64,000 nt of DNA from Plasmodium relictum (lineage: Eukaryota > Apicomplexa > Aconoidasida > Haemosporida > Plasmodiidae), in assembly GCF_900005765.1 (NCBI RefSeq), contig NC_041692.1:2418001-2482000 (forward strand), read 5' to 3'. Position numbers and translations under genes: made by a program. Below the pieces are notes generated by a model. That model was not told the origin of the DNA, did no database searches, and saw only the letters and a program-made list of their open reading frames with translations. Below are positions 1-13,602 of the stretch, piece after piece; the first letter of the stretch is position 1; every line of letters starts with the position of its first letter.

Positions 1-2188
1 TATTTTTTTCTTGTTTAAGATGATTCTTTATTTCTTCATCAAAATATCCCACATATTTTTCTTTTGAAAATGATTCTGTTTCATTTTTATTCTTTAAATT
101 ATTCATATTAAAATTATTTAAAAATAAATTTACATTTAATGAGTTGTTATGAAAAATAGAATCTATATTATTAAAGCTGTTTAATAAACTATTTTCGTTA
201 TTAAAATTAGATATAGGGCTACATATATTATTCAATTCATTATTATTTTCTGTTTTAACATTATTTAAAGTATTATTATCTAAGTTAGATTCATCATATA
301 TAAAACATTTATTATTACTGTTATTATTTTGATTTCTTTTTAAAAATATATCTTTTTGTTCTACTTCATGATGATCACTTATTTTCTTATTATATGCATT
401 AGAGAAAATTATATTTTCTTTATTTTCATATATATTTTCAAAATAATTATTTTTTTCTATATAATTATTAATTTCATTATTTGATTTTTCATATATTTCC
501 CTAAAGTTATAAGGTACATCATTCATAAAATTCAAATCAACTTCATGTAAATTAATGCTATTTTCAGTATCAGTATTTTCTAAGTAATTTTTTTTTGTAC
601 TTTTAGCATTTAAATTACTATTACAGTATCTAGAGGATAATTCAAAACTCTGAGGAGAAATATTTTTCTCATTTATACGTGCATCAAAAAACTTGTATTC
701 ATTTACTTCATTAACAGAATATTTTAAAAAATTCGTTTCATACATATTTGACAAAATATTAGAATTTATATTAACTTTATTTACTTCTTTTTCAATTACT
801 TCATTACTACTTTTATTATTATTATCATCATTATTACTATTAATATGGTTATTATTATTATTAATATGATTCTGATTATAATTCCTATTAATATGATTCT
901 CATTATAATTTATATTGTTATCTTCCTTATTATTTATATTATTATTACTGTTACTATTAAAATTATTACTACTAGTAATATTATTATAGTTATTCTTATA
1001 ACTATTATTATTAATACTATTAATATCATTCTTGCTATCATTATCATTTTTGTTAAAAGCTTTATTGCTGTTATTAATATTTTTTTTTTCATTGTCAAGT
1101 ATATTATAATTCATGCAGTTATTGTTACTATTAAATAAATTATTTCTACTATTATGATAAATATCAGGACATTTTTTAATATTATCATAACCTTTATTAT
1201 TATTAAAAAAAAATATGCTATTAAATAATTTATTTATGTTATTCATTTTGTCCAATGATTGATCTTCTAACATTTTTTCTTTATTATCAAACGAAAAATT
1301 CTTACAAACATTTATATTATTATTTCTTGAAAAATCTATTGAAGGTGCATCTTCATTGCTGAATTCTTTATTTACTATATAAGATATTTCCGATGACTTA
1401 ATAATATGATTATTAAATTTTTTTTCTTTAAATTCCTGTTTTTTACTGTAGTTTTTAGTTCCAAAGATAATTTCATCTATTTTCAAATCATCTAAGTTTA
1501 AATTTTTATAATCATTATAATTTGAATAATTATCATTTTCATTATTGTTATTTATAGTATAATAACAAGGTTCTTTATTTGTTTTTGAATTGTAGTTTTT
1601 TATTTCTTCATTTTTTACATTTACAAAATTTTTATTCTTTTCTTTACTTTCATTTTTGTTGCTAATAAATGAACTATTCTTTGCATTATTTGTTATGTTA
1701 TTAACTTCTAAAATGTCTTTTTTATTTTTACAATAATTCATATTTTCTTTCAAAAAATTAAGAATAATTTGAAATTTCTTATTTTGAGATAAATTTTGCT
1801 CTCTATTCTTTAAATGATTTAAAATTTTTTCGCACAAGATATTTTTTGAATGATTTTCTTTTGCATCATTATCTACGTTATTTTTACCTTCTACTTCACA
1901 TAAATTAGAATTATTTTTCGTATTTTCTTCTTGTAAACTTAAAAAATCAAAAGTATTTTCACTTGATGAAAAAAAGTCCTCTAACAAATAGTTCAAAATT
2001 TTACTCGTCTGATCATTCTTATTTGGATTTTTATTATTATAAGAATTCGATTTTTTTGTTTTCTCAATATAGTCATACAAATTATAATTATTAATATGAC
2101 AATTATTATCTATATAATCTTCTAGGTTTTCTTCATATGTCTCTTTTATATTTAATACGTATTCTGATTTACTTTTTAAAGCTTTCAT
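1..2188 (-). CDS. Asn-rich conserved-type Plasmodium protein, 5' part only (runs off left edge)
   Basis: A single frame is open on the minus strand from an ATG at 2188-2186 to the first base of the window, about 729 codons with no stop. The N-terminus begins MKALKSKSEYVLNIKETYEE. It continues as a hydrophilic protein rich in Asn, Lys, Glu and Ser, with several Asn-dominated stretches (for example near 780-1030). I see no signal peptide, membrane segment or recognisable domain in the visible part, so I assign no function. Any defining domain may lie beyond the left edge. It is divergent from the chromatin-type gene starting at 5793, across a 3.6 kb AT-rich gap. The start is chosen because it is the first ATG after stop-rich sequence and the coding bias begins there. 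I am confident it is a gene; its identity is unknown. Confidence 0.8.
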   Translation of the reverse strand, partial: MKALKSKSEYVLNIKETYEENLEDYIDNNCHINNYNLYDYIEKTKKSNSYNNKNPNKNDQTSKILNYLLEDFFSSSENTFDFLSLQEENTKNNSNLCEVEGKNNVDNDAKENHSKNILCEKILNHLKNREQNLSQNKKFQIILNFLKENMNYCKNKKDILEVNNITNNAKNSSFISNKNESKEKNKNFVNVKNEEIKNYNSKTNKEPCYYTINNNNENDNYSNYNDYKNLNLDDLKIDEIIFGTKNYSKKQEFKEKKFNNHIIKSSEISYIVNKEFSNEDAPSIDFSRNNNINVCKNFSFDNKEKMLEDQSLDKMNNINKLFNSIFFFNNNKGYDNIKKCPDIYHNSRNNLFNSNNNCMNYNILDNEKKNINNSNKAFNKNDNDSKNDINSINNNSYKNNYNNITSSNNFNSNSNNNINNKEDNNINYNENHINRNYNQNHINNNNNHINSNNDDNNNKSSNEVIEKEVNKVNINSNILSNMYETNFLKYSVNEVNEYKFFDARINEKNISPQSFELSSRYCNSNLNAKSTKKNYLENTDTENSINLHEVDLNFMNDVPYNFREIYEKSNNEINNYIEKNNYFENIYENKENIIFSNAYNKKISDHHEVEQKDIFLKRNQNNNSNNKCFIYDESNLDNNTLNNVKTENNNELNNICSPISNFNNENSLLNSFNNIDSIFHNNSLNVNLFLNNFNMNNLKNKNETESFSKEKYVGYFDEEIKNHLKQEKN

Positions 2189-3117
2189 GATTTTACATTT
2201 TGTGTTTCTTTTATGACCCTTTAATTTTTTTTTTTTTTTCTTAAAATCTTATATAACTTATTATTTTCTTTTTTGTATAGTATATAATTAAAAAGTTGTA
2301 CTATTTATTTATTTAAAATTTCTTAATTTAAATAAAAGAGTAAATAAAAATTTTATAAAATTATAACTAAGATCTCTTAAAATTTTATAAAATTAAATCC
2401 TAAATATATAATAAATGAATCAATGAAAAATTTGAATTAAAAATTATTTAAATAATTATATTCTCTATTACACAACAAATATTTTTTAGTAGTAAAAAAC
2501 AAAACAGAACATAAATCTTTTATGCTCTATATATGAAATTAAAAATAAATAAAAATTAAAAATATTAGCAAAGCATTACAAAAATATAGTTCAATTTATA
2601 TTTTGTTATTTATAGCAATACAATATATTAAATAAATATGTTTCTTGCATATAAATGTTAAAAATATATATTTCTAATTATGCTATTATAATATATGCAT
2701 AAAGCATTAAAGTTTAAAGAAAGATCACACATAAATTTTTTTTTTTGTTTTTAATAAAACATGAAATTATGCAAAGTATATATATCTATAAGAAAACATA
2801 AATATAAAAATAAATAGTAATGCAACAATGACTCTAAAATAAATATATATATGTTAAAATAATTAAAAAGGTTATAAGTTTTTAAAATAAAATTCTTAAT
2901 AAATGATATGAAAATAGACATGAAAATTAAATTTTTTTAATATTTTAATGCCAAAGAAAAAAAAAAAAAAATAAATAAATAAAATAAACTAAAAAATAAA
3001 TTCCTAAATTTAATCTAGTAATATGAAAAAGGTACAGAAACTATTATATTATTAAAAATTATTTAGAAATATATATAACTAGATAAATAACTATATATAC
3101 ATATAAAAATATATATA

Positions 3118-3155
<38 letters not shown>

Positions 3156-3157
3156 TA

Positions 3158-3216
<59 letters not shown>

Positions 3217-5273
3217 TTAATAATAAAAATACATCATTGTAATATATATATATATATATATTATATAAATAAATAGTTTAAATGGAAAAAAAATGTATAT
3301 AAACGAAAAATATAATTTAAAAATATAAATAATTAAGAAATAAAAAATATTCAATAAAATATAACATTCATCAATGTCAGAGAAAAAAAAGAATTAAAAT
3401 TTAATATTAAAGAAAAAAATATATAATCATATATGAATGCAATAAAAAAAAAGCACATGTAAGAAACCATATGTAGAAAAAAATAACAGCATTCAAATAA
3501 AATTATATAAAAAAAATTTAAAAAAAAAAAAAAATGTATTCATGGTTATTATAAAATGAAAAATTAAAAAAAAAAAATGATAAAAATATAAAACAAAGAT
3601 TTTTATATATGTATAATTAAAATAAAAAAGACTTTTAAAGGATTGCAAGATACAATAAAATATTAAAGATTAAAAAAAATGCATTATAAATGGTTAAAAA
3701 AGAAATGAAAACTGATTTATGTTAACAAAACTACATAGAGTTCTATATATGTGTATATATACATATAAATTTATATAATATTCCTAAAAAATCAATGGGT
3801 AAATAAAATTTAAATTTGAAAAAAAGAGTATCTGTTATTACTTATTTGTTCGAAAAAAAAGTAAAACTTTAAAATCACCATTAAGAAGTGTATTTTACTT
3901 TTTTTTAATTATTAAATAATATAAAATAAAAAAAAAAATTGCAGTAAAATGTATTTTTATTTTTTCTTCAGTTACTTTGATAATTTAACATTAGAAAAAA
4001 TACAAAACTAATTTTGGCATTTATATTTTCTAAATTTTTTTTTTATTTTAATGATTACAAATTTATTCCGATTTTAATAAAATTTTTTTTATATAATTTT
4101 GTTTCTACAAAAGATATGCAAAATTAATAGTAGAATGTAATTTAAAAAAAAAGGATTCTAAAGTTGTAAAGACAGCAAGAAAAAGTTTTCATTAGAATGC
4201 TGAGAATATACTCAATAACAAAAAATCACATGAAAAGAAAAAAAGTTTAAAATAATACATATTCATTAAAATTTGTAAATAATACAGAAAAATAAAACTT
4301 AAATTCTATTTCTATTATTTCTTTTAAAGATTCTATGTATTATTGAGTAAATATGGAATTTATAAAATTTTAAAAAAAGATTGTGTTTGAATAATTTATA
4401 TTGCAAGGATTTTTTTTTTGCATGCTCCTATAAATTTCTAAGTAAAAGATTATTTTTTTTAATTCTAGTAAACCATATATTCAATTGTTTAAATTCAACA
4501 TTAATTATTATAGAAGTGGTTTAATATGATATATAATTATTAATACTAAGATTTATCTTTTTTATTTTACTAATTCGATATTTCTTCGTACATATATATA
4601 TTTTTCCTTTATTATTTTTTTTTTTTTTTTGCGCATTGGTAAAAAAAAAAATGCAATCATTTATAGGAAGATATGGAGATTTGTTTTTTTATCATTATTT
4701 TTTCAATATCCATTTAAATTTAATTTTCATTATATTTATGTTTTTAAAAAAAAAAAATAAGGGAAACAAAATTTCATAATGAGTATTAAGTGAAGATATT
4801 CCTATTTTTTTTTTTCAACGTACACGTATAAAAATTGAAAAATTATATTTTTAAATGTAATTAACATATTAAGAGTGTGAACAAATTTTTACTTTATTTA
4901 ACCCCATAAAAAAAAAATAAATAAAAATAAAAATATGTTTGTTCTTTAAAATTTTTCAATCCTTATGCATTATATTTTTTTTAAATCAGCTTTTTAATTA
5001 TCATTTTTCATGTTTTCATTTTTCCACTTACTTTTTTCTTTTATTTTTCCTGTTTTTCCTATTTTTAATTTTTTATCTTTTTTTTTTCTTTTATTTTATA
5101 TTTTTTATCTTTTTCTTCTTTTTCTTATTTCTTTATTTATTTTTTAATTTTTTCATTTTATTTTTTTTTACTTTTTTTTAGATTTTTTTTTTAAATTTGA
5201 AGGAAATAAAAAAAATATATTATGAAAGATTATATGTAAAAAATTTATTGTTTGCGAAAGTGCTATGATATAA

Positions 5274-5305
<32 letters not shown>

Positions 5306-5792
5306 ATTGTTAATATAATATGTGAAAAATTTAGCAATGAAAAAATCGATTATGCATATTCCTTTTTTATTATTTCAATTTTGTTTTATGTTAATATTCA
5401 ATTGAAAGATATACCTTTTTTATATTTTTAAGGTTATTTTTATAAATTATTTTGAACAATAACAAAAAAAAAAAAAAAAATAAATGAATATTTACATAAT
5501 GTAAAAAAAATAATAAACAGGTAAATATTTAAAGTATGAACAGAAATAAACAAATCAAAAAAATAAAAAACAATAAAAAAATTATATAAAAAGTTAAACA
5601 TTTGTAAAAAATAATAAAAAATTGAATATATTTTAAAAAATAACATAAAGATATACATATATATATATATATATATATGTACCTTTATATATATAATAAT
5701 TAAAATAAATATATCAAAAAAAAAAATATAAATAGAATAATAAAATATATGCACAAAAATCAACAACATAACAAAATAATGCTTGCACCATT
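2189..5792. other. 3.6 kb divergent intergenic region
   Basis: This gap separates two divergently transcribed genes, so it should hold both promoters and 5' UTRs. It is almost entirely A/T homopolymer runs, with a long alternating AT tract near 3110-3217 and another at 3241-3262. Open frames here (for example 4939-5181) are poly-Phe/Leu translations of T-runs. I see no RNA gene. Confidence 0.7.
3106..3262. repeat. (AT)n microsatellite cluster
   Basis: Alternating TA/AT runs are broken by occasional TATT. They lie between about 3106 and 3217, with a second block at 3241-3262. They sit mid-way between two divergent genes and are typical of Plasmodium intergenic DNA. Confidence 0.85.
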
Positions 5793-6407
5793 ATGAATAA
5801 AATGAAGAATCGACAAAAGAAAAATTCAAAAGATTCTAATTTAATTAACAAAAATAAAAAAATAGTAACCAATTTAGTAGAAAAAAAAAAAAAAAATTTA
5901 AATAATACTGATAATGAAGAATTGAATAAAACCAAAATAGGAAATACAGATGAATCAATGATAAAAAGAAATGAAAAAATTGGTGAAATGAAAAACGAAA
6001 AATTACAAAATAATATGAAATACTCTAAAATTGACAATAATAAAAATAAGAGTATACATTTAAATAGTAAAATAAAGAATGATAATTCAAATACAAATGA
6101 TAAAAAAGAAGTTATAAGAAATAACATAAATGATTCAAAAAAAAATAAAAATATAAAAGCAAAGAATAATTTTAAATTAGGTACTAAAAAAATTGTAAGA
6201 GAAGGTGAAGAAAAAAAGGAAAAAACGAATTTCAGCGATGATTCAAAGGAAAAAGGAGAAAAAAATGATAAACATCTCAAAATAAGTAATAAGTTAATTT
6301 CAAAAAATAAAGATAAAAATAATAAATTAAAAAATAACAGTAGTAATAGTAATAATAATAATAGTGATGATAATAATAGTGATAATAAAAATAATAAGAA
6401 TAAAAAC

Positions 6408-6474
<67 letters not shown>

Positions 6475-9400
6475 GTAATAATAATGGTAATAATAGTAAT
6501 AGTAATAATAATAATATAAATAATAATAAAGATAATAGTAATGATAATAATAGTGATAATAATAATAATAATATTAAAAGTAATAATAATAATGTTAATA
6601 GTAATAATGACGAAAAAAGTAAAAGGGGCACAGAAGCAAATTCATCAAAGGAGTTGAAAAAAGAAAATTTGAATGATAAAAAAATTTTTTTAAGGAATTT
6701 AAGAAAAAATGTAAATGGGAATGAGAAGGAAATAGATAGCAAGAAAAGTTCTGATAATGTTATAAATGAAAAAAAAGAGAAAAAAGATAGTTTATCATCA
6801 AATATGAAAGTTTCATTAGTTGACAAAAAAAGTAAAAATATAAAAAAAAGTAATGAAAATTTAAATGAATCAATGAATAATAGCATCAATTCAAAAGAGG
6901 AAAATACAAAAACACTTAACAATATTGAATCAAAAAAAAATGCTAAATCAGATAGCTTGAAAAAAAAGAAAATTGTAAATAGAAATAGTGAAAATGAAGA
7001 AACAGAAAATGATACTGCTTTAGAAGAAAAAGAAATAGAAAATAAAAAAAATAACACTAAATCAACAAGAAAAATAAGTGAAAATGATACCAACATAAAT
7101 AAAAAAAATAGTATTGTAGAAAAAAAAAAAGGGAATAATAGTGATTATGATGTAAACGAGCGAATTTCAAAAAGAAAAAAAAAATTAAATAACGAAGATG
7201 ATGAAAATGAGACAAATAATTCTAAAAAAGGTAAACTTTTATTAAATAATAATAAAAAAGAAGATATAAAAAAGAATCCAAGTGAACAAGAAAAAGACAA
7301 AAATAATACAGAAAATGATGTAGAACTGTCGACAGAAAAAGAATCAAAAAAAAATAAAAAGATATTTATTAGTAAAAATAAAATAAAGACAAAAATAAAT
7401 AAAAAAGATGAAAAAGAAAATGATGAAGAAGAAGATGAAGATGATGATGAAGATAAAGTAAAAAATAAAATTGAAAATTCAAAGAAAAAAAAAACTATTA
7501 ATGATAAAAAGAAAAAAGATGATAAAAGTAGGGATAAAAAAAGTTATTTTAAATCTAATTATGAACAAGTAAAAAATGGAAGTAGAGAATTGCAAAAGAA
7601 AAAAGATAATATTGAAGAACATGAAAATGAAGAAAATAAAAAAATAGTAACAAAAGAAAAAAAAAATGTTAAAAATGAAAATGTTAATGGTATTTGTGAA
7701 AGTAATCCAAAAGTTAAAGATAATAAGGAGTGTGATATTGAAGCAAAAAAAAATAGTATAGAAGAAAAAGAGAAAAAAAGACAATTAAAAGAAAAATTTA
7801 TTAAACAAATGAAATTACCTAAATATGCTGATGACGAATCTATATTATTCATTAATAATCCAAATTATGTTATGGTTCTGTTATTTTTAACTATATTTAA
7901 AGATGTTTTAAAAATTAACTGGAATTTCAAGGATATTGATGAGATGTTTCAGAAAAAAGAAACAACAGAATTTGGTCGAAATTTTATTTTAAAATTGTTT
8001 TTTTTCTTAGGTAGATATTTTAATTCTAAGTCTATTTTTATGTATAAATATATATCTAGGATATTTGAAGATAAACGTTCATCTTTAGTTAGAGTAGTAA
8101 ATTTTGATGAATTGTTTCCAGTTTTAGAATCTAAGAAGGAAATGAAAAGCAGTTTAGGAAATTCTAAAAAGAGAAGGGATAAAAAGATTAGAAAATTAAA
8201 AAATGAAACAAAATCTGATGAATTATGTGACGAAGAAACTGTAGAAAATGAAGATATAAATGATTATGAAGATGAAAATGAAGAGGAGGATGAAGAAGAA
8301 AATGAAAATGAAGAGCATGATGAAGAAAATGTGAATATTCAGAAAGAGAGAGATGATGGATTAGTAATAATGGAAGAAGCAGAAGAAAATGAAGATATCG
8401 AAATGGATGAAAATAAAAATAGGAATGATTCTGCCAGCAAAAATTTAAAAATTGTCTCTTTTAATAAACAAATGGAGTCAATTGAGTGCTCTGTTGAGCA
8501 ATCCAATAAAAGCAAAGAGATAAATAAAAATATTACACAAGATAAAAATGGAGAAAATAATAAGTTGAATAACATTATAAAACAAGAAGATAACACTAAT
8601 AATTTGAAAATTACAAAAGATGTTGAAAAAGAAAAAGAAAATGATGAAGAAATGATTGAAAACACTGATTTGAAAAAAGAAACTCAAAGTAGTAATCAAG
8701 ATGAAAAGGAAGAAATATTAGAATATGAAAATAAAGAAAGCAAAGATGACAAAGATAAAAATGGCAAAAATGAAATAAATAAAAATGAAAATAACATAAG
8801 TGAAAATAAGAAAAATGAAGATGAAAATGAAAAAAATAAGAATGAAAGTAACAATGATAAAAATGAAGAAATTATTGATGAAAATAGTTTAACTAAAAAA
8901 ATATTTTTAGAATGGGACGATTTAACAGTTATATCAAAGTTAAGAATTGTAAGAATGCTCTTAAATTTAGTTCTCTGCCAAAGTAATAATTTAAAAAAAA
9001 TGTTGAGTAGTCAAAAAATTGATTATAACAATGGATATTTGGGTAAAATAAATAATGATAAGTATTGGTTCATATTTAATGATACTATAAATATTGAATT
9101 TAAATTATATATTGAAAAGGAAGAAACAGGAGTTTTTGAATTCGTATGCGATGATGACGATGTTTTATATAATATAGGTAATAATCTTTTAAAAGATGCT
9201 AATACTAAAGATATTGGTGAAACAATTATTGAAAAGCATAGTAAAATATGTAGAGATAAAAGAAATAGGAGCAGAATGTTGAAGCAGCAGAAAAAATTAC
9301 TTGCTGATTTTAATATAAATGAATCGTTAATTACTTCAAAAAAGAGGCAGCATAAGCAAGTAGAGTATTTTAGCTTTGATAATGAAAATATGAGAAAAAA

Positions 9401-11621
9401 GAAAAATGAAAGTATTAATCCTTATTCTTTACAAAAAAGTAATTATCAAAAAAATGATAGATCCTTTAGATTAGCTGCGAGAAATGCTCAAAAAGGAAAT
9501 ATAATGGATTTGAAAAATTGGAAATCTATTAATGGTACCGATGTTCTCGAAAAACAACATTATATGGACAGTAGCATTGAAAATAGTGATACAATGAACG
9601 TTATAGATGAAAATAATGTTGTTAATAATAAAAATAATACCTTCTTAAAATTAAAAAGTAACATAAACACTTCTGTTAATAGTAATGTTATTAAAGTCCC
9701 ATTAAAAAGAGGAAGAAAAAAAAAATCCGAAAAAAAAAAAAGGGGTAGAAAAAAGAAAATAATTGAAGGAGTGGATAATAATAATTCTGTGTTATTAGAG
9801 AATAAAAATATTAATGATAATAAAAAAGTTTATAATAGTACTAAGATAAGAAATATGAGTTACACCAAAAGAAATACAAGACCAATTGTTTCCATTAAAT
9901 ATGGGACAAGAAGTCATACAACAAATAAATATGAAAATGAAAAAATTCAATTAAATGAATATGACTTAAATCAAAATAAAAAAAATGAAGACTTCTATAA
10001 ACATAATATGGACTCAAAATTTTATAATCCCAATATGAACACGAATAATTTTATTAATACAAATATGAGTAATGCATATAACTTACAAAATAATGTTTTG
10101 AATATGAGAAATAATAAATTAAATAATGGAGGAGGTTATAATTTACCTTATATGTGTAATCCACATTTATATAATCAATACTATATGTATAATGGAAATA
10201 TGTATATGCTTAATAATAATTCAGGAAATATGTTTAATCAAAATAATTGTAAGGATGTGAAAAATGATAATTTATTTATGCCTCAGAACATTTCAAAACA
10301 TAATTTAAGAAATGGTTTAGTTAATAATAATATGAATAATTTAAATGTTAACATGGCTAATAGTAAAAGCCGTTTAAATGGAAATGGTACTATAAATAAT
10401 ATAAACAATAATATGAATAATATGAACAGTAATTTGAATAGTAACATGAATAATAATATGAACTTAATGAATAATATAAATAATATGGAAAATACTATGA
10501 ATAACAATATGAATTATTTGGATCCTTTGAATAATAACCCTCTAAATAAATATAATGCATATTTGCTTAATAGAAATTCTATAAATATCCCTAATCCATT
10601 ATATAATAATATGTATAATTTGAAATTTCCTTATATGAATAATGATATGATGAACTATAATTATAATTTAAACAATTTTCAAAATATGAATTATGATAAA
10701 ATGAATAAAAATATGTATAAAAGATATTCTAATTTTGTTAATTCTTATCCTTACAATAACATAAATCCATATATGAATTTTAATTCTTATAATTTGAATT
10801 ATCAAAGAAATGATCAGTTTAATCAGTTTCCTCCATCAAATTTTAAAAATAAATTAGTGAATCAAAATATTCCAAATTATCAAATGTTTAATTTAAAAAA
10901 TAAGAATGTAAGTAACGATATTTCTAATATACAAAATAATGAAAATTCGTCGGTAAATATTCCTTCAAGTGATTTAAATAAAAATGAAGATTTGCAAAGA
11001 ATTAATAGTTTAAATAACGGAAGCAACCCAACTTCAGAAATGAATAATCTAAGTAAAGTTAATGATAATAACAATGATAAGAATATAAATTCATTAAATT
11101 CTTTAAATAGTTCAGAAAATTCAAATAATTTAAATAACTCAGGTAATATAGGAATAGAGAATATAGGCAATTTAAATAATTCAAATGACAAGAGTAATTT
11201 AGAGAGTTTGAGCAATTCTTATAATTTAAGTAGTACAAATAATGTAAATAATTCAAATATTGAAGAAGAAAGTAACCAAAATAATAATTCAAAAGATATT
11301 AGTAAAAATATGAGTGATTATATAGATAATAGTGAAAATAACAGGGTAAATGAAAACAACGATAATGATACAAAAAATGAAAATATTGATAATAATACAT
11401 TAAATGGAAACATTTCTGATAATAATGTAATTGAAACTGAGAAATGCTTAGCTACTCATGAAATAGCTCATAATGAACAAATAGATAATAAAAATATAGT
11501 TGAATGTAATGAAAGCAATGAAAAATTAAAAACGATTGACAATGTAAAAGAAACTAATAGTGTTTCTAACGAAAATTTATTTAACGAAAATGTACTGTCA
11601 AATGATAATAATAAAAATTAG
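5793..11621 (+). CDS. Chromatin-type protein with DDT- and WHIM-like segments and AT-hooks
   Basis: This is a single-exon protein of 1942 residues. Most of it is low complexity: Lys/Asn/Glu-rich, with poly-Asn around residues 180-275, acidic runs around 830-870 and a Met/Asn-rich tail. Three ordered islands stand out. Around residues 690-755 there is a DDT-like block (hydrophobic helix, then FKDVLKINWNFKDIDEMF). Around 1041-1070 there is a WHIM1-like helix (LTVISKLRIVRMLLNLVL). At about 1082-1105 there is a WHIM2-like motif (YLGKINNDKYWFIFND, then FKLYIE). Two AT-hook cores (KRGRKKK) lie near 1305-1322. In other eukaryotes the DDT-then-WHIM order marks ISWI partners such as RSF1, ACF1 and WSTF, where WHIM contacts the remodeller and linker DNA. 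I infer a nuclear ISWI-associated role. I see no PHD finger or bromodomain. The gene is certain; the domain call is by eye. Confidence 0.8.
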
Positions 11622-12721
11622 TACAAAAATATAAAAAAAAAAAAAATATTTATATATATAGGTTAACCAAAAAAGAAAAGTGAATGTAAGAATGAGAGGG
11701 AGAAAAAAAAAGAATATATCATATTTAAAACGTAAATTAAGATAACAAAATTATGAAATTCAATAATAAAATATAGAATATTTTTATTTGTATAATTGAA
11801 AATCAAGGAAGAAAATAAGTAAACTTATTTTATGTATCCCTTTCAAAAAAATGATAGAAGGAAGAATTTATAAATCTATTAAACATTAATTAATAAAAAA
11901 AAAGAAGAAAATTGTATTTAATCTAAAAAAAAAAAAAAAAATTCATAGAGTGAAAATATATCTATAAACATTTCTACAAAATACCATTACAAATTTTCTT
12001 AGAAGAATAAGGAGAAAAATAAAAAAGTTTTAGATGGGATTGTAAAATAATACATGTTTTTTTGTTTAATTACATTTAATACATTTTAACGTTTAATAAA
12101 TGAAAATGTGATGATATTTTCTTACTTTTTCATAATTGTAGGATTTTTTATTGTTCGTATTATAATAAAAGAATAAAGTTTTCTTTTTTTTTTTTAAATA
12201 TTATTGTTAAAAAGTTTATAATTTTTTTTTTTTTTTAAAATAATTCGCATTGTTAAATATATATATTTATTGTATATATTTTAATTTAAATAAATGAATA
12301 TTAAATTTATATTATTATTACAATTTTTGTGTATTCTTTTTATTTTTCTATATTTTTTACAAATAATAAAATTAAAAGTAAATAAAATACAAATATTATT
12401 ATGCAAAACGCATTTCTTTTTATTTCCCTAAAATTTTTTTTTTATAATCAATACTTGAAATACAAATACTATAAATAATTATTTATCCTTGTTATTTAAT
12501 TTTATGCGTTTATTTTTTTTTTAATATGTTTTAATTTTTTTCTTTTTCTTTTTTTTTTTTTTTTCTTTTTCCTTTTATTTTCCTCTTTTTTTTTTTTTTT
12601 TTATTACAAATAAACACAATTTTCATTTTTTTTAAAATTCCGATAAATAAATGTTTATTATTTGTTAATATAAAATAAATTTTCAGATGAAATCCTTTTA
12701 TTACAACTATTATTATTATAT

Positions 12722-12723
12722 AA

Positions 12724-12757
<34 letters not shown>

Positions 12758-12758
12758 T
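12722..12758. repeat. (AT)n microsatellite
   Basis: Uninterrupted alternating TA run in intergenic DNA. Confidence 0.85.
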
Positions 12759-13403
12759 GACATTGATACTGTTCTTTTTTTGGTAATGGTAGAAAATTTT
12801 ATTATGTTTTTTAATGATTTATAGATACGATGAATTATTTTAAACTTTTTTAAAACTTTTATTGCCTTTTAAAAAATAGCTAAAATTTATTAGTAAAGCT
12901 ACATAAATAATATATATTAAAATATTTTTCTTAAGTTTAATTACATTTTAAAAAGAAATAAAAATTATTTTATAAAAATTATAAATTTTAAATTACATAA
13001 AAAAATAGATTTCAAAGTTAACTTCTAGCTTGCTAATTTATTTTTAAAAATAAATAATACATATAATTTATATTAAAAAAAGGAAATTCTTATCTTTTAT
13101 ATTTAAAAATAGTGAATACAAAACATAATATTTCCCTTATTAAGAAACAAAAACTAAAAAAAAAATATTTTTATTTTAACAATTTAAAAAGTGTACATAA
13201 AACAAATGCATATAAATACTTAATTTACTTTTATAATATAATGAAATTAAATAACTCTATTATATTAGTAGTTTAATTCTCATTTTAAATTTCGTAATAA
13301 ATTGTAAATTATATATATTTATCTTTTAATTGCTTTAAAAACAATCTATTATATAAGCATCCGTTATATTTATAAAAAACAAAAATAAGTGAAACCTGAA
13401 AAA

Positions 13404-13408
<5 letters not shown>

Positions 13409-13465
<57 letters not shown>

Positions 13466-13466
13466 A
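13409..13466. repeat. (AAAT)n tetranucleotide array
   Basis: About fourteen near-perfect AAAT units, about 140 bases upstream of the small plus-strand gene at 13603. Confidence 0.9.
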
Positions 13467-13602
13467 ACGTCCATTTTATTTATGATGATTTTAATTTATT
13501 AAATTTGTATTTCTTATTTCTTTTATGTTGTAGTTGGAATGAATGATAAAAGAAATAAAAAAAAAATAAAAAAAAACATAATAAATAACGTTATATATAT
13601 AT

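Larger units (their letters stand above)
11622..13602. other. 2 kb intergenic region, no gene seen
   Basis: This lies between two plus-strand genes and should hold the 3' end of the first and the promoter of the second. It consists of A- and T-runs, an (AT)n tract at about 12722-12758 and an AAAT tetranucleotide array at about 13409-13466. I found no frame with coding bias. Confidence 0.65.

Noticed and set aside
845-1138. 97-codon plus-strand Ile-rich ORF
   Set aside because: Shadow of Asn-rich coding sequence of the minus-strand gene at 1-2188.
4939-5181. 80-codon Phe/Leu-rich ORF
   Set aside because: Translation of T-runs in intergenic DNA; no conserved composition. Similar frames at 25477, 29206 and 56945 were rejected for the same reason.
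2189-5792. Possible centromere
   Set aside because: Plasmodium centromeres are compact, extremely AT-rich blocks with internal tandem repeats, usually one per chromosome. This gap has only dinucleotide runs and ordinary UTR-like sequence, and the inferred synteny places it far from the centromere.
5714-7096. 460-codon minus-strand ORF opposite the chromatin-type gene
   Set aside because: It is the antisense of Asn/Lys codons, giving poly-Leu/Phe/Ser. The plus frame carries the real domains.
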